Positions 1 to 10,240 of a stretch of 64,000 bases of DNA are shown piece after piece. The notes under the pieces were generated by a model. It did no database searches and was not told the DNA's origin. It was given only the letters and a program-made list of their open reading frames with translations. How positions within the stretch are numbered: the first letter of the stretch is position 1; each line of letters starts with the position of its first letter. Source of the stretch: Epiperipatus broadwayi (lineage: Eukaryota > Onychophora > Udeonychophora > Euonychophora > Peripatidae); contig JAQFVV010000282.1 in the NCBI GenBank assembly GCA_028023455.1, positions 187,001 through 251,000 on the forward strand, read 5' to 3'. A program made the translations under genes and the position numbers.

Positions 1-448
1 ATGTGGCTTTATTTCTCAGGAGTTTATAAGAAGTTTAAGTGTCAGACATGCAAGTGCCAGAATCAATCCTGGAACCTTCTGATCCCCAAGTTGGATATTC
101 TACCAACAGTGCCAAACCATACAGGGAATTATTAAAAATAATGGAGAGAGATGGCCATTGTTTAGAAATGTGATGTCTCTATTCTTTTACAGATCAAATG
201 ACATAATTAATATACTGAAATATCGAATTGTTAATGTTACTGCTAATATTTAAATACAAGTATATTGAAATATACTGAACCTTAGATATAATTAAAAGGA
301 TTTAAACAATGTTTAAATTCCCTTCAGCTATCATCCATCTTATATATCTAATGTGCATGACAACATACATGTGAAAAAGATAAATGATCTCCAATATACA
401 TATTTTATGCCGAACCAGTACTTATCAGTTGATCCAGATCATCATCCC

Positions 449-452
<4 letters not shown>

Positions 453-502
<50 letters not shown>
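453..502. repeat. (TA)n microsatellite
   Basis: About 50 bp of uninterrupted TA dinucleotides at the junction between R1 and the PLE 3' end. Short peptides read through it (runs of IY) are artefacts of the repeat. Confidence 0.95.
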
Positions 503-506
<4 letters not shown>

Positions 507-661
507 ATACGAAGATTTTCACAGATTGCATATATAAAAGACATATTTTGTGGGTTCATCCTTGTTAAAATATTTTAAATATCGATATACTGACGTTTCG
601 GCTTGATCACACAAGTCATCTATTGGGTAATAAAAAAGGTAGAAAGACGGTTGTAGAGGTG
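500..661 (-). mobile_element. Penelope-like element, 3' end fragment
   Basis: The reverse complement of this segment matches the 3' untranslated end of the PLE at 29.64-29.82 kb over its whole length, from the ACCTCTACAACC stretch to the end beside the TA repeat. It contains a short hairpin (CTTG/CAAG) followed by CGAAACGTC, similar to the hairpin-plus-CGAAAC arrangement common near PLE ends. It is strongly 5' truncated and has no coding part. Confidence 0.8.
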
Positions 662-800
662 CTAAGTTTATATTAAGATAGCAAAAATTCAAGCTTTAAT
701 GGATAGGCTTCACTCTTTTCCACCCTCTAACTTTTCAGCCATCCATATTATTGAAGATCTGATGATGGACCGCTGAAAGCCCTTGTTAGTAATTAAGTCC

Positions 801-1786
801 TCGCTGATTACAATTTAAATCATAAATACTTTTAGTATGTGATATCTGTTACTTGTATTTAATTTTTGTTTAAATGTGCATTGCTATTTAGCAATATTAG
901 TTTGTTGGTAAAGTACATATATGTATTTTTGATCATGACGATAGTAAGAGCAGTTTTGTCTCTATTCTAGAACCAGCTATTATAATTTTAAATAATCAAT
1001 AGATATCAGATGAATTAGAATACTTATATATATATATAACAGCCACTATATCTCTTTTATATTATTCAGCTTGAGATTAAAAAAAAACTTCTAAGATTTT
1101 GAAGCTAATCCAATATGTTTGTTATATATTTTAACAATCTCAGTTCTATACTAATCATTCGTGAACACCTTAATTATTGGTATTGATTTAAAAGTACTTT
1201 CTATACATATGCTTTTATAAATGCTTCTGGAGGCTTGATTATTAATATAATATTTAAATTCAAAATATATATTATTTTTATATACAGATATGACTTTTTT
1301 AAAATCTGTCATGAATTCTACTTCCATCTCTATCTTTTTATAAAACTCTCTCTATATAAACTATTTTTAGCCTAACAAATAGGATTCTGAAATCTAATTA
1401 TAATTTTTACTTTTCCTGTTCTATTAATCTACAAATCTCATAAATGCCAACGTTATTTTTTTAATATTATTGAAGACAGCTTAATTTAATTTTTTAAAGC
1501 TTAACTTCAATTATATTAATTCTTCCTACTTCCGCTTCATTTTTGCCAGTTAATAATGTTACCACATAATAGAAAAACTAAAAGAGGCAAAAAAAGAGAA
1601 AACTTAATTTTCAAAATTTTATATACAGATGTTTATCCAACATTAAATGTTTAACTCTCAATATGTAATAACACATAATATTATATATATTCAATTTTAA
1701 AAACTAGAAACTTAAACAGAAAAAAAAAACAGCTTAAAAGTTAAAATAATTATTACAATAATTAAAACTTTGAGAAAAGAGATATC
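801..1786. other. AT-rich stretch without recognised features
   Basis: Very AT-rich sequence with short A and T runs. I see no open frame of note, no RNA gene and no repeat shared with the rest of the window. Confidence 0.6.
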
Positions 1787-1931
1787 TTGGTGATTATTTA
1801 TCTTTTCAACATATGTGTGATCAGGTGCGTCAGCAATATAAAATGGTACTGAGGATTGTGGGTCGTGTGAAAGTCTGAGTTCAAATCCTGCATATATTGC
1901 ATATATAAATGCAATTGTTAAGCCTGTACAA
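1787..1931 (+). repeat. R1 fragment starting at the predicted ribozyme cut site
   Basis: Homology to R1 starts at TTGGTGATTATT, the first stem I bases after the predicted hammerhead cleavage position, and runs through the B-box-like GAGTTCAAATCC (consensus GAGTTCGAATCC) to the GCCTGTACA end. The upstream part of R1, including the ribozyme core, is absent. A 5' end at this position is what reverse transcription of a self-cleaved RNA would leave; with one copy this may be chance. Confidence 0.7.
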
Positions 1932-2086
1932 TGTAGAAAAAAGGACAATAAATTATAATGCTTGAAAGCGACTTATAAGACAATTTTATAATGCAATGAA
2001 CTGAAAGTGGTTGAGTAGGTTTTAGATTTAAAAAAGTTATTAAAACACTTCCAGATTAAACTAAAAAACATAAAACATTGATATAA

Positions 2087-2224
2087 AAATATCATTTTTG
2101 TCAAGCGTTGTTAGCCGAGAGGTATCGCAGCCGCCTTGCAAGCAAGTAGTTGGTTGCAGACGGTTGTGGTTTCGCGTCCCGGCCGATGCTATGACATATG
2201 GGGAAAAAATAAATAAATATCATT
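2087..2224 (+). mobile_element. SINE-B (tRNA-derived), with TSD
   Basis: Body about 2097-2214. It starts TCAAGCGTTG, has the A-box-like GTTAGCCGAGAGG, an anticodon-arm-like CCTTGCAAGC, a long variable-arm region, a B-box-like TTTCGCGTCCC, and ends TGACATATG followed by an A-rich tail. A 10-bp duplication AAATATCATT flanks it (2087-2096 and 2215-2224). It inserted into the 3' tail of the RTE fragment that follows. The tail and TSD argue against a functional tRNA gene. Confidence 0.88.
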
Positions 2225-2521
2225 ATCATTACTATCAACATTATTAATCCACTGCAGGATAAAGTTCTTGCCAAAATTAAACAATCTTCTCCGATCTGTA
2301 GCCTCTCTTCTCCGCATCATCCCACAGACAATTCCTTATTACTTCCATCCATCTCACATGTGATCTCTTTCTAGGTCTTTTACAATTTATTGGAATCCAC
2401 TTTAAGAATTCAACTGTCCATCTGATAGCATTTCTTTTAGAAATATGTTCAGCCCAACTCCAATTTTGCCTCTTAATTCTTTCAATGATGTCCGTTACAC
2501 CGGTCTGTTCTCTCACCCTTG
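2220..2521 (-). pseudogene. RTE-like retrotransposon, 3' coding fragment
   Basis: Minus-strand reading gives the C-terminal end of an RTE-clade-type reverse transcriptase, with QTGVTDIIERIKRQNWSWA followed by a KRPRKR and VRWM block. It closely parallels the better preserved copy at 25.9-26.7 kb. About 80 codons remain, the 5' side is missing, and the 3' side ends in a degenerate TCATTATCAT tail into which SINE-B inserted. Not functional. Confidence 0.85.
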
Positions 2522-5330
2522 TATTTTATTTTAGATTTTTAAATAAATATCAAGATTTTTATTTTTACGGGAAACTATTAATGAAACTGGGGAGATAAAT
2601 ATATATTATGCCATGAATGCAAAAATAATCTGAATCAACATTAAATATTATGATCGATGTGACATAAAAGCATTTAAAAAATTCATAATTTTAAAAATAT
2701 AATGGCAAGGTCATGAGATTAATTAATATGTTCTTTAGCTTACTATATATGATACTTATAATTATGAATTCACGTCTTTATTGAATTAGATATATGAATC
2801 AAATAAACTAAAAAACTGTTTTCCTAAAGAGTATTTTGTTGTGATCTTGAAAACAGACTTCAAGGGGAGAATCAACTTCTATTTACATCATATTGATTTT
2901 CTCAAAGATATTGTAAAGAAGCACAATTAGGATTTCTTTCAGGGAAAATATGATTGGATATAGATTATCATGGAAAGCCATAATGTGAAGAGCTGTCAAA
3001 GACTTTTGGAAAAAAAAATGCTGCAGAAAAGTTCAAAGATAACATCATAAAATATTAAATAGTCAGAATAGTGCACGAACATGTCCTCTATGTGAAAATA
3101 TTTGTGGATCACAAAATGGTTTGCACTATTATTGTCCTTCTATCTTTTTTATTTCATAAATGGATGCTGTTGCTTCTGAAATTAAAATTCCAATAGATAT
3201 TTATTTAAATGATATTAACATTCTGATAGGTGTCATGACAAAACTAATATATGCCAAATTTATTATTCAAACGACCAATAGTATTTCGCAGGATACTCAT
3301 TACAAATTCTATTTATAATGTTTAAATCATGGGCTGTGAATCAGGGTAATTATCTGAGGTTAAATTAGAAGCCATAAAAGATTTGTGAAACTTAATTTAC
3401 ACAAATAAATCATACCTTCATTACATGTACAAAATTTAAATCCATAATCTTCACTTTAAATTATCTTCAGACTACAAAATGTAAAAATAATATAAATACA
3501 TTTAAACTTAAATGTTTTATATTCTGATAGTATGTCATCAACCAGAGATCTGACAGAATTAGTACCAAATGAATTGTTTAATTTGTTATTATAGCAAATG
3601 ACATCATTTTAGTTTATTTGATGCTTTCTTATCATAAGTATGTCAGTCCTATACCAAAAGATGCAAGACACAATGGATTTGACTGTTTTATTTAAAACTT
3701 TATTATATCTAATCTTATAAGTTCCAGATTTATTAAAAAAAAGACTTGTTGCCTTCTAAAGATGTATAGAAATTGTGATGCTTTTCAGTATTGTATTACT
3801 ATTATTGTAAGCAATATTAGCATTTATATTTGTAAAAAGCACATTCTGGAGGATTGTTATAACTGATTTTTTACTTTAAGAAAAATCTGAAGAGGGCAGT
3901 ATGGTAAAGGAAGTCATATTAGACTTAAGGCATTATTTTATTGTTTGTGACAAAAAACACCCAGAAGGTTTTTATTTTTTTGTGGGCTAGTTTTCACATG
4001 AAGTTTTTGTTTGTTCATAAAATGTCTTTGATTCCTTTTACTCACTTATAGCTTGATTATTATTTAAAACAAACACAAATGCACATGAACTCTTTCAATT
4101 TATTCATTTATTTTTTATTTTGAAAAATAGAGGTTAATAAACTTGACTGCAACACAAACAGACAATATTACAGCAGTTATGACATCATTATCTGTTAGAA
4201 TTGATAGGGTGTTGAAATTTTTTTAAATATCATAATAATTATAAAGCTTAAATCAGATTTTTAGATATTTCATAAATACACATTTGTTTGCTTGCATCAA
4301 AAAAAATGTTAAAATAAAAAAGAATTCATTCATTTTCCGAAGTTCTTACATAAACATAGCTGATGATGTTTAGGATACATTGTTTTTATTTACAAATCAG
4401 GTTTTAAAAATTTAAAAAGGTCAAATGTGACTTTTTAGAATATTATTCATTTATAAAATTAAATTAAGAAGAAATCAAATCCAACTTATTGAATTTTAGT
4501 ATAAATAAAAATTTTATACAGAAATGAAAGGTTGGGTATTTACAAAAACAAACACCAGATGGCACAAAAGAAAATACCAGAACTCAAGAGAGTTATAGCT
4601 AATTTTTAGATATTTATTAAAATGAAAAAATAATTCAATAATATTATTCTAAAAATAATAAAATAATTAATCTAAATAACATACATTATGCAAATAAATG
4701 AAAGCATATGAAAAAACCCAACTAAGTGTCTATTTAAAACAGGTATTTAAAACAACAAAAACAAACATATTTTGTCCAATAAGACTCATGTTATTAGTAT
4801 GTAGAAGAAATTTACAACTTTGTAAATTTAAAAATGTAATATCATAAAAATAAATTTTCAGCATATAAAATAAAAATATTAATATTAAGGAAATCCAAAT
4901 TTAAATAGTTTAATAAATATACCATTTAACCCTAAAATTGTATAAATATATTAAAAAGAAAACAAAGATGAAACATTAAACAACAACAAAATATATTATA
5001 AAATAAAACAAAATATTCTATATTTTGTCTAAAAAAGATTTAAAAAAATAATCTAACTAAAGACAATTTTTTAGAAATGATAGTAATCATATTGTAATGA
5101 TTAGCTTATTATTGCTTATTAGCTCAGACCCCATCTGATAGTAACATCAGAAAATATACCAGGCATATACCTTATTTATGATAAGAAAATATGTTTCCAT
5201 AATATATACAATGAAAGTGATTAATACATAACCCTCTATGGTATTCCAGGCCAAATCATATAGATTCTGAATTACTCCTGATGAAATGGACATGAAATTA
5301 ATATACAGATCAAACAATTCATATATATGC
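2522..5330. other. AT-rich stretch without recognised features
   Basis: Long AT-rich region with stop codons in all frames and no repeat recognised elsewhere in the window. The short open frame at 5147-5332 has no family resemblance. Confidence 0.6.
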
Positions 5331-5334
5331 AATA

Positions 5335-5425
5335 TACAGTGAGGAGCCTGATTTTATGCACAAGCCTTCTGGAATCCATTGATTGCTCTTGTTAGCACAA
5401 GATGACACTACTATATGGAGAGTTT
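5335..5425. repeat. F1 family fragment
   Basis: Shares the block GCACAAGCCTTCTGGAATCC, then CATTGATT, then GGAGAGTTTTGC, with the F1 foldbacks at 23, 31.5, 35.6 and 44.8 kb. The hammerhead-bearing interior of F1 is not present here. Confidence 0.7.
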
Positions 5426-5914
5426 TGCTTTGTTTTGAATTGTTTAATAACAATCAGACTTATTGTAAAATATTCAAAATTTATTATGGTTCATCTTAAA
5501 ATATTAATCTTTTAATCACAGATTATATTATAAATATAATTATATAATTGAATACCTTTGCCATTAGATTAAATTCTACAGACATTAATGTCCAAGATTT
5601 ATTTCTACATTTTCCACACCCTCACACATATAATTAATTAATTCAGTTATCTTTGGCTTTATAGCTGAACCATTCACCTATATCTAGAAGGAAACACAGA
5701 TTCCAAGTATGTTTTTGGTGTAATTCTTTGTAAATCTATATCTTACTAAACTTTTTTATTATTTATAATATTTATTCTAAGAGATAGTCTCTATGGGTTC
5801 AACTCCCTTTTAACAACAGTTTAAATATAGTTCCCTGAGAGTTCCTTTTGAATCTAAGTTTTAATATATGAAATTTATTAGTAAACTCATATACATCATA
5901 TATATATATATATA

Positions 5915-6060
5915 TAACAAGTAGAAAACAGTCAGCACTTAGACAATCCCAATATTGTAACGGTAAGAAAAGTAGAGCTGCTTCAACCTCAAACTGTCGT
6001 CAAGGCAACCAACCTCCTTTTAGAAATAAAGGTGGAATATAACTATACAACCAATGATCT
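5915..6060 (-). repeat. Repeat related to the 29.8-30.5 kb tandem family
   Basis: Contains CAGTCAGCACTTAGACAATC and GTCAAGGCAACC, the reverse complements of segments in the tandem repeat at 29.8-30.5 kb; the first also matches the hairpin at 55.59-55.68 kb. No coding potential. Confidence 0.55.
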
Positions 6061-6493
6061 AAATAACTGATTTTATAGCATAAGTTCCAAACTCAAATAA
6101 AAGGTCAGTGGCACTTCCTGTAATTTACCTTACTTTAAATATTTTCTGACAATAACAATGGTACATGAAAACCCCTTTTTTAAAAATAATATCTTTCGTC
6201 AGTTTTTGTCTTTTTTATATTTTGGAAAGAAAGCACACAATTTTAACTAATTCTATGTATATAAAGATGCTCATGTTGTTTTCTATACTCTGATGAAGTT
6301 TTTCGTTGTTTAAAATAAGAAATCAATATCATTTGCTTCCTCCCTTATTAATTAATTAAATAACTTACATTAGATATATAATTAATATAATAGGATGGAG
6401 TTAGCCACAATCTAATTCACAGGGCCTCTCATGCAGGTGCGCAGGTTGTGTGGGGCAGAAAGGCACTTAACTACAGGTGTACTAAGACACCAA

Positions 6494-6960
6494 GATAATT
6501 AATAAAATTTATATGTAAATTAAAATGTTTACATTTTCAAATCACATCGTTGTTAAAAATACATTATGAGAATAAATAATCTTATTTAAATATGAGAAGA
6601 ATATTTCTTTACTTAAACTTATTATGACAATTACCTGAACCTTGAATTTTGAGGCTTAAGCTTGATATATATTACATATGTGCCATTTTCTTGTGATAAT
6701 TAATAAAACTTATATGTAAATGTTTAGATTAACAAATCACTTTATTGTTGAAACACATTTTGACTATAAATATTTTTTATTTAAATATAGTAGAAATACT
6801 TCCTTATTTAAACTTATTGTGACATTGCTCGAGCCTTGAAATATTTCATATGTACTCTACCATTACACGAAACCAAACAAGCTGGGTGTCCTTTCATCAC
6901 TATAACTAATAAAATTTATATGTAAATGAAAAGGTTTAGATTTACCAAACACTTTTATTT
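6494..6960. repeat. Degenerate tandem repeat, about 201-206 bp period
   Basis: The segment AATAAAATTTATATGTAAAT and its downstream sequence recur at about 6500, 6701 and 6907, giving just over two diverged copies. Confidence 0.65.
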
Positions 6961-7000
6961 AAATATCCTAATTTATATAAAAAAGTAATAGATAAGGGAT

Positions 7001-7395
7001 TCGAACTCAGACTTTCACATGACTCTCAACTCTCCATGCCATCTCATATTGCTGACCCACCTAATTACACACATGTTGCAAAGATAAATAATCACCAATA
7101 TATGTATTTCATGCTAAACCAGTTGGTCCAGATTACTATTTCCACACATATATACAATCAATGCTCAAGTTTATATTAAGATAACCAATCTTCATACTTT
7201 AATGGACAGGCTTCAAACTACTCCAACCCACAACTCTTCAGCCAACCATTTCATTAAAAATCTGATGATGGAATATTCAAAGCCCATGTTAGTGCCAAGA
7301 TTGTCATCCTACCCATGTTGACCATTTAGTCATTCTGACTCCTCATGTACTGGAGAATAATCCATTTACATACATATGTGAGGGATGGGAAGACC
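7001..7395 (-). repeat. R1 repeat, left arm of a foldback
   Basis: R1 copy reading on the minus strand. The hammerhead region (7087-7138) lacks about 10 bp covering the CTGATGA core, so it cannot cleave. The B-box-like end (GATTCGAACTCAGACTTTCA on the plus strand) is intact. It pairs with the inverted copy at 7425-7812. Confidence 0.8.
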
Positions 7396-7424
7396 TATAA
7401 CACACTATTTTTCAATAGTACAAG

Positions 7425-7812
7425 AGGGGTCAGAATGACTAAATGGTCAACATGGATAGGATGACAACTTTAGCACTAATGTGGGCTTTGAATGTCCATC
7501 ATCAGATTTTCAATGAAATGGATGGCTGAAGAGTTGTGGGTTGGAGTAGTTTGAAGCCTGTCCATTAGAGTATGAAGATTGGCTATCTTAATATAAAAGC
7601 TGAGCACTGATTGTATATATGTGTGGAGATAGTAATCTGGACCAACTGATGTTTGCTGGTTTAGCATGAAATACATATAATGGTGATTATATATCTTTTC
7701 AACATGTGTGTGATCAGGTGGGTCAGCAATATGAGATAGCATCAAGAGTTGAGGGTTGTGTGAAAGTCTAAGTTTGAATCCCTTATATATTACATTATAT
7801 ATGTGCAGATGT
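7425..7812 (+). repeat. R1 repeat, right arm of a foldback, with decayed hammerhead
   Basis: Inverted partner of 7001-7395 and highly similar to it. The hammerhead region is at 7631-7690: stem I (ACCAA/AATGG), part of stem II and GAAA remain, but the core reads CTGATGT (A9 changed), so activity is unlikely. It ends in GCCTGTACA like other R1 copies. The 89-codon open frame on the minus strand is a chance reading. Confidence 0.8.
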
Positions 7813-7984
7813 GTGTAAGCCTGTACAGTGTATTAAATTATAAAAAAGTAATGTGATTATTAATAATTTATTCAAAAATAAAACTTATTTCAAAAATATT
7901 GTCTCATAATTCCAGTAATCCTGCATATAATGACATTACATTTACCAGTGATATTTTACAGAGTTAAATGTCAGTTTAGAGTAC

Positions 7985-8045
7985 TGGTAGAGTGACCAAC
8001 TTTGAAGTGTGGGGTCTTGGAATCGATTCTGATGCTGTCTTGTGC
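7985..8045 (+). repeat. Possible tRNA-derived SINE fragment
   Basis: An A-box-like CTGGTAGAGTG is followed about 35 bp later by a B-box-like GGAATCGATTC. No second copy in the window and no TSD seen. Confidence 0.3.
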
Positions 8046-9071
8046 AAAGCTTTTTTAGTAACAATGTTATCTTTCTCTTTTTTATGTCATATTATCCTTT
8101 TACACATTTTACTAAACATGTTACCTTGGATGTGTGCTCAGATTTGTTCTCTTGCTAAAAACATGTAATTGATTCACAATCCATTCTAATGTCCAAATTA
8201 AAAAAAAAAAACAGAATTAGTAAAGGCATAATTTTTAAAAAGATATTATTGCACACCACAATATTTAATTCTTAACAAATATTCATGGTAATGATATAAT
8301 TTAATGCAAAGTTCTACATGGTTGCACTATTAACAAAGTCTACAAAATGTATCTAGTAGAACAAACCAAGTGTTTGATTTTTTTTATAGTTATCCTACAT
8401 AACCTTTGAATAAAGAAAGAAAAATGCAAGGCATTTTAATTGCTTCTGAAAATGTATTGAATAAAGAATCTAAGTATGTAAACTTAAAATTTCTTTCCTT
8501 AAATAAATTCTGGCTAAATCCCTACTTATTGAACTATATAATAAGGTATGATATATATGTATAAACTTATTTATAAGCATTAAACATATAATATAGTAGT
8601 GTACATATTTTATTATTGAACAAAACCAAATAAAACTATTTTTAATAATAGAATAAAGCAAACAAGTTATGTGTGGAAGATGACCTGAATTAAAAGTAAA
8701 CAATGGATTTTTAAAACAAAAAACGTTTTAACAGGAAGGTGCTAATGGAATGTAAGAGTTATATCAGTTGTGTTATTTAAAATTGACTTAGTTTGGTGGT
8801 CCTAATAAAATATAAATGTTATATCAGTAAACAATATAAGTAGGAAAATTTAAAATATTGAATTATATATATATAATAAATAACAGTAGTATAAAACCAC
8901 ATAAAAATTAAATAATAATGTAAATATTTTATTATTGATGGAATATAACTCTGTTAGTAGAAAACCTGAATAAGTTTATGCATGAGAGATTTTGAATGGG
9001 GTTTGAAAGAAACAAAAACTTCTAATAAAATATTAATCTGCCAGTTAAAGTTGATCTAAATATTGCTTCAG

Positions 9072-9186
9072 AAAAATAATGGAGATAGACAAATTCACTT
9101 TTCTTTTTGGAATGTGGCATAAAATTCAAAAGCAAAGCATTCCAACAAATCATATTCTGGATGTAAATAAAAATTTTAATAATCAG
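9072..9186 (+). other. Possible short exon
   Basis: An open frame with ATG at 9079 runs into CAG|GTAAGT, a perfect 5' splice-site match, at about 9186; TTGCTTCAG just before 9072 could be an acceptor. The peptide of about 36 residues resembles nothing I know. A splice-like motif is expected by chance at this scale, so this is only a candidate. Confidence 0.15.
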
Positions 9187-9654
9187 GTAAGTACAGTAGA
9201 ATTACTTATACAATATAGTGCCTGCCTGAGAAGGGGAGGGGAACAGTACAATGTTTGCATGGGAGTGGGTAGTGGTGGTTCTTTTAAATATGCTAAAACA
9301 CTTAGATATTTCTTATTTGTAGATATTTCCTATCTCTACTAGCAATTTTGCAGCTTTGACCAATAAATAATATAAAAACTTTTGAAAGAAAACATTAAAC
9401 ATTTCAAATTTACTGAATAAATATTTTGTTTTAAGGTAATATTTAATTATTGTTTAAAAATTTATTTTTTAAACATTAATTTGTTTTATTATAGTAAGTG
9501 TTTTATTCTTCAGGCTTATTTTATAGAAATAAATAAATAAAACATGTAAGTTGTTTATAGATAAGATATATGAGCACAGACTTTCACATGATCCACCACT
9601 CTCCACACTATCCCATAACACTGATACACTTGAGCACATATATCTCGAAAAGAT

Positions 9655-9720
9655 AAATTATCACCAATATACATATTTCATGCTAAACCATCAATCATCA
9701 GTTGGTCAAGATTATCATCT
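9655..9720 (-). ncRNA. Type I hammerhead ribozyme motif (R1), stem II weakened
   Basis: On the minus strand: stem I GACCAA/TTGGTG, core CTGATGA (plus strand 9695-9701), loop GGTTT, GAAA and the palindromic stem III ATATGTAT. Stem II (TTGAT/AGCAT) has two mismatches, so activity is uncertain. Confidence 0.65.
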
Positions 9721-10126
9721 CTACACATGTATGCAATAAGTGCTCAGATATATATTAAGATAGCCAATCTTCATACTTTAATGGACAGGCTACAATTCAC
9801 TCCACTCTCCAACTCTTCAACCATCCATTCAATTGAAAATCTGATGATTGAATGTTCAAATGCCACCCTGAGGTTGAGATTCTCATCACACCCATGTTGA
9901 TCTAAAGTCAATCTGACCCCTCGTGTGCAGGGCATAATACATTTAATACATATACGAGGGATGGGCAGACATCTCTACTATGTAATAACTGAAATACAGG
10001 CTTAATATACACCTGTATCAATATATGTAATATATAGGGTATATGAGCACAGACTTTCACACAACTCACCACTTTCCGCTTTACCTCAGAACACTGATAC
10101 ATTTGAACACATATATGTCGAAAAGA

Positions 10127-10191
10127 TAAATAATCACCAATATATCCGTATTTCATGCTAAAGAAGCAATCATCAGTTGGTCAAGATTATC
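10127..10191 (-). ncRNA. Type I hammerhead ribozyme motif (R1)
   Basis: Minus-strand core CTGATGA (plus strand 10170-10176) is followed by stem II TGCT/AGCA with loop TCTTT and then GAAA. Stem I is ACCAA/TTGGT with a distal pairing AATAATC-like arm. Stem III has an extra base. All catalytic core bases are present. Confidence 0.7.
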
Positions 10192-10240
10192 ATCTCTACA
10201 CATATATGCAATAAGTGCTCAGATATATATTGTAACCATA

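Larger units (their letters stand above)
355..800 (-). repeat. R1 hammerhead repeat, interrupted by a PLE fragment
   Basis: Two pieces of the R1 family (about 355-452 and 662-800) read on the minus strand and match the 48.7-49.1 kb copy. The first piece holds a decayed hammerhead at about 383-441: the core reads CTGATAA (G8 changed to A) and the GAAA box is damaged. Between the pieces lie a TA repeat and the 3' end of a Penelope-like element, so the PLE landed inside an older R1 copy. The ribozyme is predicted inactive. Confidence 0.75.
9560..10240 (-). repeat. R1 head-to-tail dimer with two hammerheads
   Basis: Two R1 units in the same orientation (about 9560-10030 and 10030-10240, the second truncated). 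The plus-strand landmarks TATGAGCACAGACTTTCACA and TCATCAGTTGG recur with a spacing of about 475 bp. Each unit carries a minus-strand hammerhead. The layout resembles the tandem genomic copies known for retrozymes. No coding sequence. Confidence 0.8.
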
